Origin: Wolfiporia cocos
Taxonomy: Eukaryota > Basidiomycota > Agaricomycetes > Polyporales > Phaeolaceae
NCBI GenBank assembly: GCA_029448655.1
Contig: JACCLO010000012.1
Location: forward strand, 2,294,001 to 2,358,000
Direction of reading: 5' to 3'
Length of the DNA stretch: 64,000 nucleotides
Both the position numbers and the translations under genes were made by a program. The notes under the pieces were generated by a model. It was given only the letters and a program-made list of their open reading frames with translations, did no database searches and had not been told where the DNA came from. Shown one piece after another: positions 44,827-55,844 of the stretch. How positions within the stretch are numbered: the stretch's first letter is position 1; every line of letters begins with the position of its first letter.

Positions 44827-47102
44827 CCCAGTGGAAATCCCATGTATTAAGAAATATCCAAATGAATCTTCATGTAACTAAATGTATCCACAGAAGTTCA
44901 ATATATCGGAATGTATCCAGCGCAATCGAAATGTATCCAGCAGTTCATGTGACCTGGTGAGCAGATTGACATGTGCCAACGAGCGACAGATCTTACCATA
45001 ATGCTTCTGCGTAATGCGTTAACGTTTCGTATGCGTAAGATAGTTGCATATAATGGATCTGTACGTATATTGCTTCGGATATGCGTGCTTATGTCGCTAC
45101 CCTTTCATACTGCCGCACTACTTAGACTGTATGCGCATCCCTCCATACCCCTACCAAAATAATTACAACTCACAATGCTTCGAGCCTCCGTATATAAAAT
45201 TGATAACAAGGTGTATTTTTTGGCTGTAATCAACAATTCCCGAAGAGATCTGCATTTTGTAACCAAAGGTACCTATTGCAGCCATGCCAAGTTTCGAGTG
45301 AGCTTGCTTGGGCAACAGAGCCATTGCACGCACGTTGAGTTTTTCATTTCTTATGTAAGAATACAATGAATGTGTCTATGCCATTAACGCGGCTCCCATC
45401 CGAGTCCATGGCATTGTGGTGTTGTAGCCACATCCCTTTATGGCAGTGGTCTTACCTAGCATCACTATGCCATTTTCCATTAATGGCTTCGTTTTAAGTT
45501 CCTTCACCTACTCTGTCGCCCCTTGAACTTTATTTCCCTCGCTACACATAAACAGGCTCGCGGCGCGGTGCAATCTATCTCTATCTTGTCTTCTCCCTGT
45601 GCCCTTTTCTCATATATGGTTGGTCTCTGGGTCTTGGTGAGGCGACACCATCCCCTCCAGCTTCAAGAGGAGCCAAACGATCACACATGAGTAGACGCCC
45701 ACCCGTGAGTACTTGAGTCTGTCTTGTCTACCTACATTCAATTAGTACGCGACCGTTCTCATTGCAAGATGTAGCCGCAGCAACGAATAGACTGGTACAT
45801 GTTGAAGTTCAGGCGGCATTTAGTTCAGGTATGCCACACTGCCCGGCATTCGAATGTAATGGGATCTCAGCGAATGCATAAGGTATGCACATTTTCGTTC
45901 CTCGACCATATACCCTTTTCCGTAACAGGTGCATATCGCACTACATTCCGGGCTGGGCTCACTCCGCCGCCTTCCATTTTAGGTCGTTCTCCACCGTGGT
46001 GATGAGATTGCAGTGCCCGACGCACGTAAGGCTCCAACCATATAATGTATATACCATGTATACATGGTTTTATATGTATACTATATACATGTATTTACAC
46101 ATGGCCGAGTACATGGTATATACATGGTATATGGTTGTTGTGAATGCATTCATATTAGACCCTCAAATTGTTGTTTTGAATATGTACTTGAGCTAGTGAT
46201 GTGTCTTACAGATTGTATGGTGCAGTGGCAATATGAGATTTGGACAATCTGGTGGCCACTGCACAAATGCAAAGATGTTAAGTCATAATTCACACACTCT
46301 GCTTACTGTCTCATTTGGTGGAAGGTAAGATCAGATTTATATATATTATCCCACATAGTGATTGCATCATGCATTAGACTCATATGTAGACTCATATGTA
46401 AAAGTTTCCCATCATCTCACACATTCTGAACAATTCCTAAGCCATTCCAGCTACTAGTGTGGCTGTTGAATACTGAACACCAATTTTTTTCCTTGCATCA
46501 GCCAAGTGCTGATACCTGTGGCATGTTGTTGAAGGAGGAGACAATCTCCATAGCCATATGGGCAAGGCAATGGCTATGTCAAGATGTCTGAAAAATCTAC
46601 CATCTGAAAACCATGTAAACCATGTATATACTATGTATATACCATGTATATACCATATACCATATATATATATATATATATTACTCATTCATACACTGCA
46701 GAATGCAATACAATTCTGTGAACACACGGAAAACTGAAGTTTTCCACAGTGGGGATTGGGGGCAGAGAGCAGGGACAGGGAGTGGGCATGGGGGAGTGTG
46801 GATGTGGGTAGATTAGGACAATTCTGGGGTGCATTAGGGTAGTAATACATTGTGTACATTAGGCTACATCTGAATAGATATCATGAGCTACATTGAAGGA
46901 TTTCTCTGGACCAACCCTGAAGATACATTCAGATATATTTGACGTATCGAAACGTATCCAAGATGCATTTAGATACATTTAGTTTAGATGAGATACATTG
47001 TATGAGCATCTACGATGTATCCTAATGTAGTTTATGGTTTACGTTATATCTAAATGTATCCGATGAATCTGGATACATTCAAATACGTTGGATTCTCACT
47101 GG
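44827..47102. mobile_element. 2.3-kb AT-rich hAT-like non-autonomous element
   Basis: Perfect 8-bp duplication GGTTGAAG (44819-44826, 47103-47110) and short inverted ends: CCCAGTGGAAATCC on the left, with the right complement reading CCAGTGAGAATCC. Both subterminal regions carry many copies of AAATGTATCC or its complement, as expected of transposase-binding repeats. The interior holds a palindromic TACATGGTATA-rich stretch (46040-46680) with a (TA)n run. No transposase frame is present; the longest frames (about 100 codons) are unrecognised. Confidence 0.85.
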
Positions 47103-47199
47103 GGTTGAAGTCCGTGCATGGCATCCGGACGAGCGCCGGCAATTGCACTAGGCGCCCGTGGGTAGTGATCGGGTCACCGGAGCCTGTACCTGCTCTTCA

Positions 47200-47914
47200 A
47201 GGGACTTCAGTCAATTATCTTAATCTGCCAACTGCCCTTCGCTTTAGAAACCGCAGTTGCGAGCTAGGTTTGCACGCAGATTAATCTGCTAGCTGCGGCA
47301 GATTAATCTACCGTGACAATAAAATGGTACAGCAAGGATTCGAACCAAGGACCCTAGTACAGATGAGAATAACAGCATCACAGCATACATTATCCAACTG
47401 AGCTACAGTGCAACTGGTGTCTGCACACTTTTAGGAAATATATAGAGTATTTTGTAAACTTCATTTTCGCAGTTTAACATCTTCCATAACACAAATACAA
47501 ATGAATCTGCCTCTAAAGACCTGTGATTCCAGTGTATTCAGCTTTCCCATTGTGAGTTGCTCCAGGTCAGGCATGGTAAAACAAGCTACCACTATCATTG
47601 ATTTCTTTATGCTTGTTGTAGCAGTTAGTTGCCTTGATGATTTGTGGAAATTGTGTATAAAATTTGCATTATATATATTTTGATTGGTCAATGGTAACTG
47701 TTATCACTATGGCTCAGTGGCTAATCATGCTGCGATGCTCTTATTCTGATCTGTGCTAAGGTCCTTGGTTCGAATCCTGGATGTACCATTTTATTGTCAC
47801 AGTAGATTAATCTGCCACAGCTAGCAGATTAATCTGTGTGCAAACCTAGCTTGCAACTGCAATTTCTTAAGCGAAGGGCAGTTGGCAGATTAAGATAGTT
47901 GACTGAAACTCTAC
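47200..47914. mobile_element. Second copy of the 715-bp tRNA-armed hAT-like element
   Basis: Perfect 8-bp duplication GCTCTTCA (47192-47199, 47915-47922). It is the same length as the copy at 12016-12730 but in opposite orientation, with TIRs AGGGACTTCAGTC and GTAGAGTTTCAGTC. Both tRNA-like blocks are present, with B boxes at 47336-47346 (-) and 47767-47777 (+). The central 60-codon frame (47501-47683, +) differs from the other copy at only a handful of residues. Confidence 0.92.
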
Positions 47915-47974
47915 GCTCTTCATGCGTTTGCAATGAGCTATCGCGTCGCTTTGCTCAGCCAAGCGCATTCTGGT

Positions 47975-48588
47975 TAGTGATGTGCAAAGCCCGGCTCAAA
48001 GCCGTGAGCCGGGCCTGGCCGAGCCGACTTAAGCCGGGCCTGGCCGAGCCTTGGGGGCGGCTTACGACGGCTCAGGGCCCGGCTTGGATTGTGAGCCGGC
48101 CGTAGCCGAGCCCTGAGCCGGCGGCTTTAGGCGCGCAACTGCAGCTACGTTGTAGTGAGCGAAAATAGGCCCGTTGGTACAAGATTTTGCATACTTTCAA
48201 CTTAAATATTCTCAACAACCATACAATAACTTGTGGTCGGTGCAGAACTTCGTAACTATTGCGATCGGGGTTGCGATCGGGGTTGTGATCGAGACCTGTA
48301 TTTTCCGTCAGTGTCTGAGCAACTGTACAAGTACTTGTAGATCAGGACAACAATAAATAGCGGACATATAAGCATCCTGAATGCATTGTGCCGCAATTTT
48401 GAGCTGTACAAACCAATAACTTCGAGGTCCTTCCTGATTGCTCATAAGCCCCGGCCTGAGCCTGAGCCGGGCCCGAGCCGGCCTGAGCCGTCAGGGAGGG
48501 CCCGGCCTGACATTTCGCTGAGCCCGGGCCCTTCAAAGCCGGGCCCAAGCCCCGGGCTTTGAGCCGAGCCGGGCTTTGCACATCACTA
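47975..48588. mobile_element. 614-bp GC-rich hAT-like element
   Basis: Ends TAGTGATGTGCAAAGCCCGG and its complement, with perfect 8-bp duplication ATTCTGGT (47967-47974, 48589-48596). The arms are built of degenerate GAGCCGGGC repeats. No coding sequence is present. It is related to the fragment at 1-104. Confidence 0.92.
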
Positions 48589-48851
48589 ATTCTGGTGCTC
48601 ACGAGTTCTGCGACGGCTTTCTACATCGTCCTCATCCTATCACGTGTGAACAAGAACCGATGAGACTATCAATCCATGATGCAATACATATCATCAAAGT
48701 TCATCTGAGCCAATGCTCGGAAGTACGCATTACCGGTGCGCAAGCATTCTGGAATCTGGAATCGTACGCTACATGATCTATGCAATGCTAGGATCCACCG
48801 ACATTCACAGCCTACTATGTATAGCCGTCTTTACGGGCATTCAACCTGTAA

Positions 48852-49184
48852 TCAATCGATGCATTTACAAGTCCCGCAAGGAGGGCACGAACATTCTTGC
48901 CGTAAGGCAAGGAATACTGTGTCGCCGTGTATTCATAACCTAAGTTCGACCACGGACGGCTACAGTAAGCTATGTGCACTCACAAGCTTCTCTCTCCAAC
49001 AGGATATCCCGGATTGACAGCCCGCCATCCGCTCTTTCTTCGATCGATTCGGGGCCTGTACGCTCATGAGACACGAGCGCATGATTCATATCCTGTCTGG
49101 GAAGGACTCACATACTACGGGCGATGCGAAAACAATCTGTCCGAACACAGCAACGCAAGCAAGAAGTGAGAGGATGTATTTCAT
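48852..49184 (-). CDS. Small secreted Cys-rich peptide, copy D
   Basis: Model: complement(join(48852..48916, 49112..49184)), 45 residues. The signal peptide is MKYILSLLACVAVFGQIVFA. A 195-base phase-1 intron (GTGAGT...CACAG) follows SPVV plus one base. Exon 2 codes FLALRQECSCPPCGTCKCID and stop, with five Cys and the compact CPPC and CKC motifs. A TTTAAAG box lies about 70 bases upstream on the coding strand. The frame is open and all splice signals are canonical, so it may be functional. The LALR preceding the Cys part could be a propeptide processing site. Confidence 0.68.
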
Positions 49185-50318
49185 GTTTCCTGACAGATTG
49201 CTGGAATACCAACGGTGGACGAGCTGCAGACCTGGCTCATATTTCTGCTGCTTTAAATTATCCTCGTCCCCGAAGCCTGCGGAGCGCGACGTCAAAATAT
49301 GATGGGCGCGTATCAATGCAGCAGACCGCTGTCAGGCCTTTGTTCACATGCTCCAGCATTCGGCAAGCATAATTTTGAGCTGTGGAGGTGACCGTCGGTA
49401 AATTACGATGCCCAGCCTTCGACAATTCTTTCTATTCTTCGCTTTTCCTTAGTATTGTGTTACGATTTATTGTACTATACTATTCCTCACCGACTCTACC
49501 AGTGGGCGAGCTGAACTCGCAGATGCGGCGAACTGACGTGATAGAGGCCGACTGACGTCCCGCGCCCGATCAAGGACGGCGAGATGTGCAAGTACATAGG
49601 GCGCGGTTTGCAATTAGTCAATCGTGATGGAGCCATTGCGCTTCGGGTTAAGCTGTACACCTCGATCCTGCCATCTATCCTCGCCTGCGTTGAAGAAATC
49701 CTGTCCTTGTTAATCCTGCAATTCCTATCGTTGTCAATCCTGCAAATTATATTTCTGTCCTCGTTGTTCCTACAATTCATATTTCGGTCCTCGTAAATAC
49801 TGCACATTATATTTCGGTCCTCGTTGATCCTGCCATTACCCCGCGCATAGTATCCGCTCATATCTACGTATCTCTACTGAACCGGTATTTACAATAGTTG
49901 ACAGACTAGATATGAGAGCTCGTGTTTTGCCAATGGAGTAGTACTGCAGTTGGTGTAGCGCACACACCGCGAGGTGAGTAAATCAAGCGTTGTAGCGCTC
50001 CGCGGTAGAGTGTACGGTAGCGTGAAAGGACCGAAGTGCAGAGAGGCTTGTTGATTCGATAGCCGGAGAAGGGTCGCTGGCATGTAGAAATGGGAATGAT
50101 GCATGTTGGATCTGCTATAGGGCGCTGGGGCGCGAGCTTTGAGGTCAAGGAGGGAGTCATGTGATTGGGGCTCACCCGCATGCACAAGATCGGGAATGCG
50201 AAGAGAGGCCAGTACGAGCTCAAAGAGTGTCTTCACTCGGGAGTCTCAGGGCAACATCCACGCGTGTCCTGCAGAATGGCAAGCATGAGGATGCGGCACA
50301 TTCATTGAAGGTACCCAC
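49185..50318. other. Intergenic with second minisatellite locus
   Basis: About five units of the 30-bp GTCCTCGTTGATCCTGCAA repeat lie at 49697-49830, one shortened by 6 bases, with the same right flank as 1681-1765. No gene is supported. The right end is the 3' flank of the F-box gene. Confidence 0.55.
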
Positions 50319-50816
50319 TCACCGCAAGACTCTTCGCTCATATAATTCCGGCATCTCCGCCTCGAGCAGGGATCTCCACCGAGTCGCTTTGGGCATGACT
50401 CCATTTTGATGAGTCCAGAGCACAAGATCGATACGACATAGCTTCTTATAGTCCTGGTTGGAGAGCAGCTTGTTGAGGTGAGGGCAGATGTCCTTCCTGA
50501 GAGCAGATACAGTCTTTTGCAAGTACTCCTCCGCATTCTGGCTATACAGAGGCTCGCATATGATAATTGAGACCTCGTGCAGCTGTTTCGATACAATGGA
50601 TTCAAGGATGCTCCGCATCCAGGCATATCCGACCTCCTCAGAGTTGAGGGCGTACAAGGCAACTGTCTCTAGGCTGTCGCAACACGTGAGATTGAATACA
50701 GATGCTGTGATGAGTGGTCATTAGTTGTGTGTTTACGCAGTGGGTGGATGTCATATCAGAGACGTACCGATTGAATCAGAGATAGTATCTATAGGAAGAT
50801 CCTTGCCTTCACGTGA

Positions 50817-52310
50817 AGTCGACCCTCCTTTCTCTCGTACCACCACCATCGCCTTAGGCGCTCACGTACCGTCCACCTAAACAACACCCCCTACGCATCG
50901 TCCACCTCACCATGAACACCCAACGCACCGTCCCGAGTACACAGAGGGTCCCTACCGACATCACCCCCGCTACCTTTGCCTTTGATCTTCTTTTCAACGC
51001 CGCCCAAAGCATTCACCGGGCGCATGAAACCACCCCATCAACATACGCTCTTCCTCTCTGGAAGACACACGTATCCTACCTTCTCACCGCTATCACCCAT
51101 GGTGCCAACGAATTGGCCCACACCGAACTCCCCTCCCTGCTCACTTTGCAGCAGGATGTCAACAACCTTGCGCTACACCTCACCTCACTCCTAGCGCCTA
51201 CGTTCCACAACCCTTTACCAACCCCCCCCACACCCTCCACCCCTAAGCCACGCACCACTCCATCCACGCCTCACCACAAACACGTTTCCAACCGCTCTCT
51301 CCGGCCCAGCCCGAAGAAGCTCGAACCGCGTCTACACTGGGTTCCGAATCGTCCCGAGACGCCACCTCGCACCCCATCCCCACGACCCACACCTCCTCGT
51401 ACCCCATCACCCACTCCCAGTCATACCTCCGTCGCCTCAGTCGACACTGTCAACTTCCTGCTCGAACCACCCCTATACGACCATCCTATTGGCCCCCTTG
51501 AGAAACCCCTATATGACCAACCTGCCGGTCCTATGGAGGGACCTATCTACGACCGCCCTGCTGGTCCTATGGAAGGACCAATCTATTCTCACCCCGCCGG
51601 CCCCGAACCGTGGGGCAACGTACTATACGCACCTCCTCATATCTTCGTCCCCTCCCATTCTCTCACACTCCAAATCAACAACGTCCTTAGACGTCCATCC
51701 CAGAACTCCGAACCTTACGACTCTCACCTTCTCAGCATGGAATGGTACGAGGTAATCCGGAACACCATGTTCTGGTACCGTCTTCACCGTGCCAACGTCC
51801 AATATGCCGAACCGATTCAATTTTCCAACTTCAACTGGATCAACAACAACTCCACGAAGCTTCGATCCTCCATTTACGTATCCTTCCCCGACGACGACGC
51901 GCACGTCATCCTCGAACAAATCGAAGAATCTCTTGCTGGCGTTCAACGCATCGCCCGCAAACGCGACATATTCAACCCTCAGATCTCTTGGGAGATCGTC
52001 AACTCCACACCCATTTCTGCAGCGAGTTCTTCTGCATCGTAGTTATACTTTTTCTACTCATTCTCCACCCATTTTCCCAAATATTTATTGAACAGCGTCG
52101 GCCTAACTCGGGGCCCGTATGACGTCAGTTCCACTCCTTCGGAGTACCTACGACCCCTTCCCCTCTCACCACGACTAACAAACATCCCACCGCTAACACC
52201 ACCCTACTCGTATTTACGATACTCTTTACTTCCACTGTGGCTCTCGTTAGCTGCCGCACATGTACATAGGATACTGACTGCGGGGTATAAATGGTTGTCT
52301 CTCTCTCTCT
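50817..52310 (+). mobile_element. 1.5-kb intronless insertion with 15-bp target duplication
   Basis: Flanked by perfect CTTGCCTTCACGTGA copies (50802-50816, 52311-52325). The insert's right end is a (TC)n run, like the simple-repeat tail of a retroposon in plus orientation. It has no inverted ends and no LTRs. The long duplication and tail point to target-primed reverse transcription, yet no reverse transcriptase is coded, so it would have to be mobilised in trans. Confidence 0.75.
50912..52042 (+). CDS. Pro-rich protein of unknown function carried by the insertion
   Basis: 376 residues from MNTQRTVPSTQRVPTDITPA, no intron. The N-terminal ~100 residues are helical (TFAFDLLFNAAQSIHRAHET). A Pro/Thr/Ser-rich linker follows, then about four tandem copies of a unit like PxYDxPAGPMEG (51460-51610). 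A folded C-terminal part (SMEWYEVIRNTMFWYRLHRA, VILEQIEESLAGVQRIARKR) could be a coiled or capsid-like domain. I do not recognise it. It may be the element's own Gag/ORF1-like protein or a captured retrocopy. The frame is intact, implying a recent arrival. Confidence 0.6.
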   Translation: MNTQRTVPSTQRVPTDITPATFAFDLLFNAAQSIHRAHETTPSTYALPLWKTHVSYLLTAITHGANELAHTELPSLLTLQQDVNNLALHLTSLLAPTFHNPLPTPPTPSTPKPRTTPSTPHHKHVSNRSLRPSPKKLEPRLHWVPNRPETPPRTPSPRPTPPRTPSPTPSHTSVASVDTVNFLLEPPLYDHPIGPLEKPLYDQPAGPMEGPIYDRPAGPMEGPIYSHPAGPEPWGNVLYAPPHIFVPSHSLTLQINNVLRRPSQNSEPYDSHLLSMEWYEVIRNTMFWYRLHRANVQYAEPIQFSNFNWINNNSTKLRSSIYVSFPDDDAHVILEQIEESLAGVQRIARKRDIFNPQISWEIVNSTPISAASSSAS

Positions 52311-53513
52311 CTTGCCTTCACGTGATCTAGGATAGAGTTTCAGATTGCGGAGAGACCGGCTGCACTGCTTGAGGAGCTCTTGGACGGGCTCTCTATAAGC
52401 ATCTAGATACTTGCTTTCAGAGGATGCCCAGGATATGAACTCGAATCTCTGGAGGTCGGCGACCACTCCCGCCGCACACAGGTGCTCAATTAGTGACTCG
52501 TTGGCTTCAACATTGGAGGAAGTCTCGCCGCGGGAGAAGATCTTCAGGTCAGTCAGCCTCACAGAGGGTGGACAGCGCATGATGGCAAGACTCGCGCAGG
52601 GGGCCGTGCTCGTGAATAGCACATCGACGCATGTGAGGCGGACGAGGCTCGGGAGTGCGCAGACGAGACGCCCAAACTCGCGCACCTTCGGGAACGTGAC
52701 GTTACACAGCCGGAGTGTCGTGACAGAGGAAAATGCAGAGAGGTGGATGAAGATGAGCGGATGGAAGTCGCTTGGCTTCCAGACCGCAACCTGGATGATA
52801 AGACGCCACACGAGGGGCAGCTTCGCCGCGGCCATCATGGCGAATGTACCCAGCTGCGGAATTGGCGCCTGCTCATCCCCTTCCTCTCCACCCAGCACCC
52901 AGACTGATCTCGCCTGCCGAAGGAGATGTGGCTGTTCTCGCGCTCGCCTCGCATATCCTCGGACCTGGCTCCGATCCCATAGAGTGACGTGTCGCTGCAT
53001 TTGGTAGCGACACCTCGGCGTCCACGCCTTGCACACAAGGACGCATCTCTTCAGCATCCAAGTCTCACCCCACAGCCAGTCGATGACACGCTCGCAGACC
53101 TCCGTTGGGAGCTGCAGCGGCCTCCTCGAGGATGGATCGCTCTCCGTCGGCGCTGTGCCCGGGACGCATCCGATGTGTCTCCACCCGGGCTCTGTATCTG
53201 CGTCTATCCTTCAGTCGTCTCTCCAAACTGCAGGTGGCTCACTTTTGATTTCCTGTGCTTCGACAGCTCTCTCCACCGTGCTCTCTCTCCTTGGTGCGGA
53301 CTCTTCCTCTACCCCACTTTTCACTGCAGACTCCTCTCGCGTGGTTTGTACGACGGTGCGATGATCCTGTGCATCCTCCTGCAACGCTGAAGACACATGC
53401 TTTCGAATCTCCCCTGTCCTTCCCGTCACCTTTACCATGTCTACATTGTTCTCACCATCCTCCCTGACCGGCGCAGTGGCAGCTTCCAGAGTGCGTCCCT
53501 TCGCTTTGGCCAT

Positions 53514-54943
53514 CTTCCTTTCGGCGTGATTGGTGTTGTTGCGACCCGTGACGGCAGAATTAGAGTCAAGCAGAATGGCCTTCGTACTCCCTTACACTCG
53601 TTCATATACCAGGACGTTCTCATAGCTCGCACAGCCAACCACGAGTGCAGGATATGGACCCGAGTGCACAGCACTGCGCTTCTTTCATCTACGCAGCCTG
53701 GCAACGAAGAATGATACATGGAAGGCACTGAGCACGGTTCTCCGACAGGAGCGGTGCATGAGCGCCAGACGACATGGTCTATCGCTGTTGATAATCAGAG
53801 CGGTATGTTCCCTCTCCTGACCTCAGCTCTGCAAATGCGCTGACGAACGCAGGCGTACTTTCGAGTTTTCCATCCCGACACGCGAAGGCAACTCACGGAC
53901 ACTCGCGGTGGCCACAGGGCCTCTCCTGCGACTTAACGCTATTCGTGTAGGAAGCCTCGGAATTAGGATCCGTCGCACAGCCGCGCAGACCTCGCAGCAA
54001 TGGACCACACGGGTGCTTGTAGTCACACACGCCTTTGGGATCCAAGCTGCTGCGTCCGCGCGCGCACATCTGCACCCTCAGCACACGGACATGCAGAGCG
54101 AATATAAAACACCGTCGATCCAACTAATCCCGCACCGCAGACTGCATGAAGGACGGCCGTCTGGTATACGCTTGTGGCAGTACCAGCGCTTGTAGAAGCG
54201 TGACTGGGGATGCAAAGGAATACAGGTACGCCTAGTGCTTGGGGAAGCAATGTCAGCCTTCGAACATTCACTCTGCGGATGGGCGTTGCCGGTTTGGGGC
54301 CTCCGGGAGAAGATAGCGCGATGCGACGCGATGCGCGTGAGGCGATGTGGATAGCTTGGATTCCGAAGTGACGTGTACGTGCACCGAAAGACGACTACAG
54401 GTTTGATACCGGTGCTCTGTGCGCGGACCCCCCTGATCTGCACAGGCTCCAGCTATGATAGCAATACGTATACGCACCGCGCGGCGGAAAAGTGCCATGA
54501 CAGCGCATGATATTGCTTGAGACCCTGAGGAGAAAGTGCCACCGCCATGAACAGCGCATCGTCGAGATCGAACAGCTGATGATATCAAGACGTTCTATCA
54601 TGGGCACAGCCAGACGCCGATTTACCGAGGTTACGGTTGTATATGTTCGAATTCCCATGTCATAGTGCTAAGGCGTTGTTCCAATGTCATGGTACGACCT
54701 CTGGCCCTGATTGTGATCACTTAGGGACTTCTTCTCATTCTATCACATATGAAATTGGCCCCACAGGATCCAGTGAGGCCATCAATCATTGTCTTTCTTC
54801 TGAACCAATGTTCGGAGATATCGTATCATAAATGAGTGTGCCAGATTCTGGCATCGCAGGCTACATGATCTATGCAATGCTACGTCCCATCGACAATAAT
54901 CACGGCCCACTATGTCTGACGGGCTTCTCGGACATTCGTTTAA
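53514..54943. other. Upstream region of the F-box gene, no supportable gene
   Basis: Contains a TATAAAA at about 54101-54107 on the plus strand with a short frame after it (ATG at 54145), but no domain or signal peptide. From about 54690 the sequence belongs to the repeat unit that carries peptide copy E. Confidence 0.4.
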
Positions 54944-55283
54944 TCAATTGATACATTTGCAAGGTCCACAAGGAGGACATGACTCCCTTCCGGGACATTC
55001 ATCCCGTAAGGCGAGCAATACTGCGTCGTCGGGTATCCATTGCTATGAGTTCAACTGCATACGGCTATGGTAGACTATGTGCACTCACAGGCTTCTCTCT
55101 CTAGCAAGTTGTCCCGAATTGACAGCCCACCATCTTCTCTGTCTTCAATCATGCCTGTATATTCATGAGACACGATCATATGACTCATGTCTTATTCGGA
55201 GAGGACTCACATTCTACCGGCGATGCAAAAGCAACCTGTCCAAGTACAGCAATGCAAGCAAGAAGTGAGAGGAGGTATTTCAT
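54944..55283 (-). CDS. Small secreted Cys-rich peptide, copy E
   Basis: Model: complement(join(54944..55020, 55211..55283)), 49 residues. The signal peptide is MKYLLSLLACIAVLGQVAFA. A 190-base phase-1 intron (GTGAGT...GCAG) follows SPVE plus one base. Exon 2 codes LLALRDEC, a PGRE loop, SCPPCGPCKCIN and stop, with five Cys. Compared with copy D it has four extra loop residues between the first two Cys but keeps LALR, CPPC and CKC. A TTTTAAAG box stands upstream on the coding strand. It sits beside an F-box gene remnant, as copy A does. Confidence 0.68.
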
Positions 55284-55844
55284 GCTTCCCGATAGATCGC
55301 AGGAATATCGGGTTAGTCAACTATGGACGAGCTGCGGGCCCAGCTCATGTTTTCTGCTGCTTTAAAATACCCTCGTCTCCGAGGCCTGCGGAGCGCGACG
55401 TCAAAATATGATGAGCGCGACGTTAAAATAGCATGGGCGCGCACCAATACAACAGGCTGGTGTCAGGATTCAAGCTTCGATGTTCGGCAAACATACTCTA
55501 CATTCGTGCCTCAGCACGATACGTCTCACATTGACAGTTGTCTTCTGATGTCCTCGGGGAATCCAACCGTCATTTCACTTTCGTTGTTTCCATAGGCGGT
55601 GCGCCCGTGTAGCCTGTGAGAGGGGATAGATTAAGTTGATTATATCGTACATGTTTAGATGCGAAGAAACTGCGACTGAGTGGCGGATAGCAGATTCAAG
55701 AAAGCTGCGAATGGATGCTCTATATAACTAGCATTGCATGTTAGACTTGAGGGATGCAAGCATCTTGTAGACAGGACCGGAAGGGCCGATCGATGGCACA
55801 ATCGGGATCATGGAACTCCTGCCCTGTACGCATGACGAGAGTGA
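55284..55844. other. Flank duplicated at 43.1-43.6 kb, no gene
   Basis: Intergenic sequence between peptide copy E and the F-box remnant; its right part is the source (or twin) of 43133-43633. Confidence 0.5.

Larger units (their letters stand above)
50319..53513 (-). pseudogene. F-box protein gene split by a 1.5-kb insertion
   Basis: Exons on the minus strand: 53513-53243; 53197 to 50768, carrying the insertion 50817-52310 plus one 15-base target copy; and 50704-50319. The two introns are 45 and 63 bases. With the insertion set aside the frame is open for 525 codons. The F-box is LPTEVCERVIDWL then RCVLVCKAWTPRCR (about 53110-53010), followed by LRR-like segments such as VTTLRLCNVTFPKV and LVRLTCVDVLF. 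F-box proteins select substrates for SCF ubiquitin ligase; basidiomycete genomes carry many such F-box/LRR genes. As it stands the gene would be truncated soon after 52311. Confidence 0.78.

Noticed and set aside
42297..55283. Peptide genes as mating pheromone precursors
   Set aside because: They have a classical signal peptide and the last Cys is third from the end, not fourth, so there is no CaaX box; basidiomycete pheromone precursors lack signal peptides.
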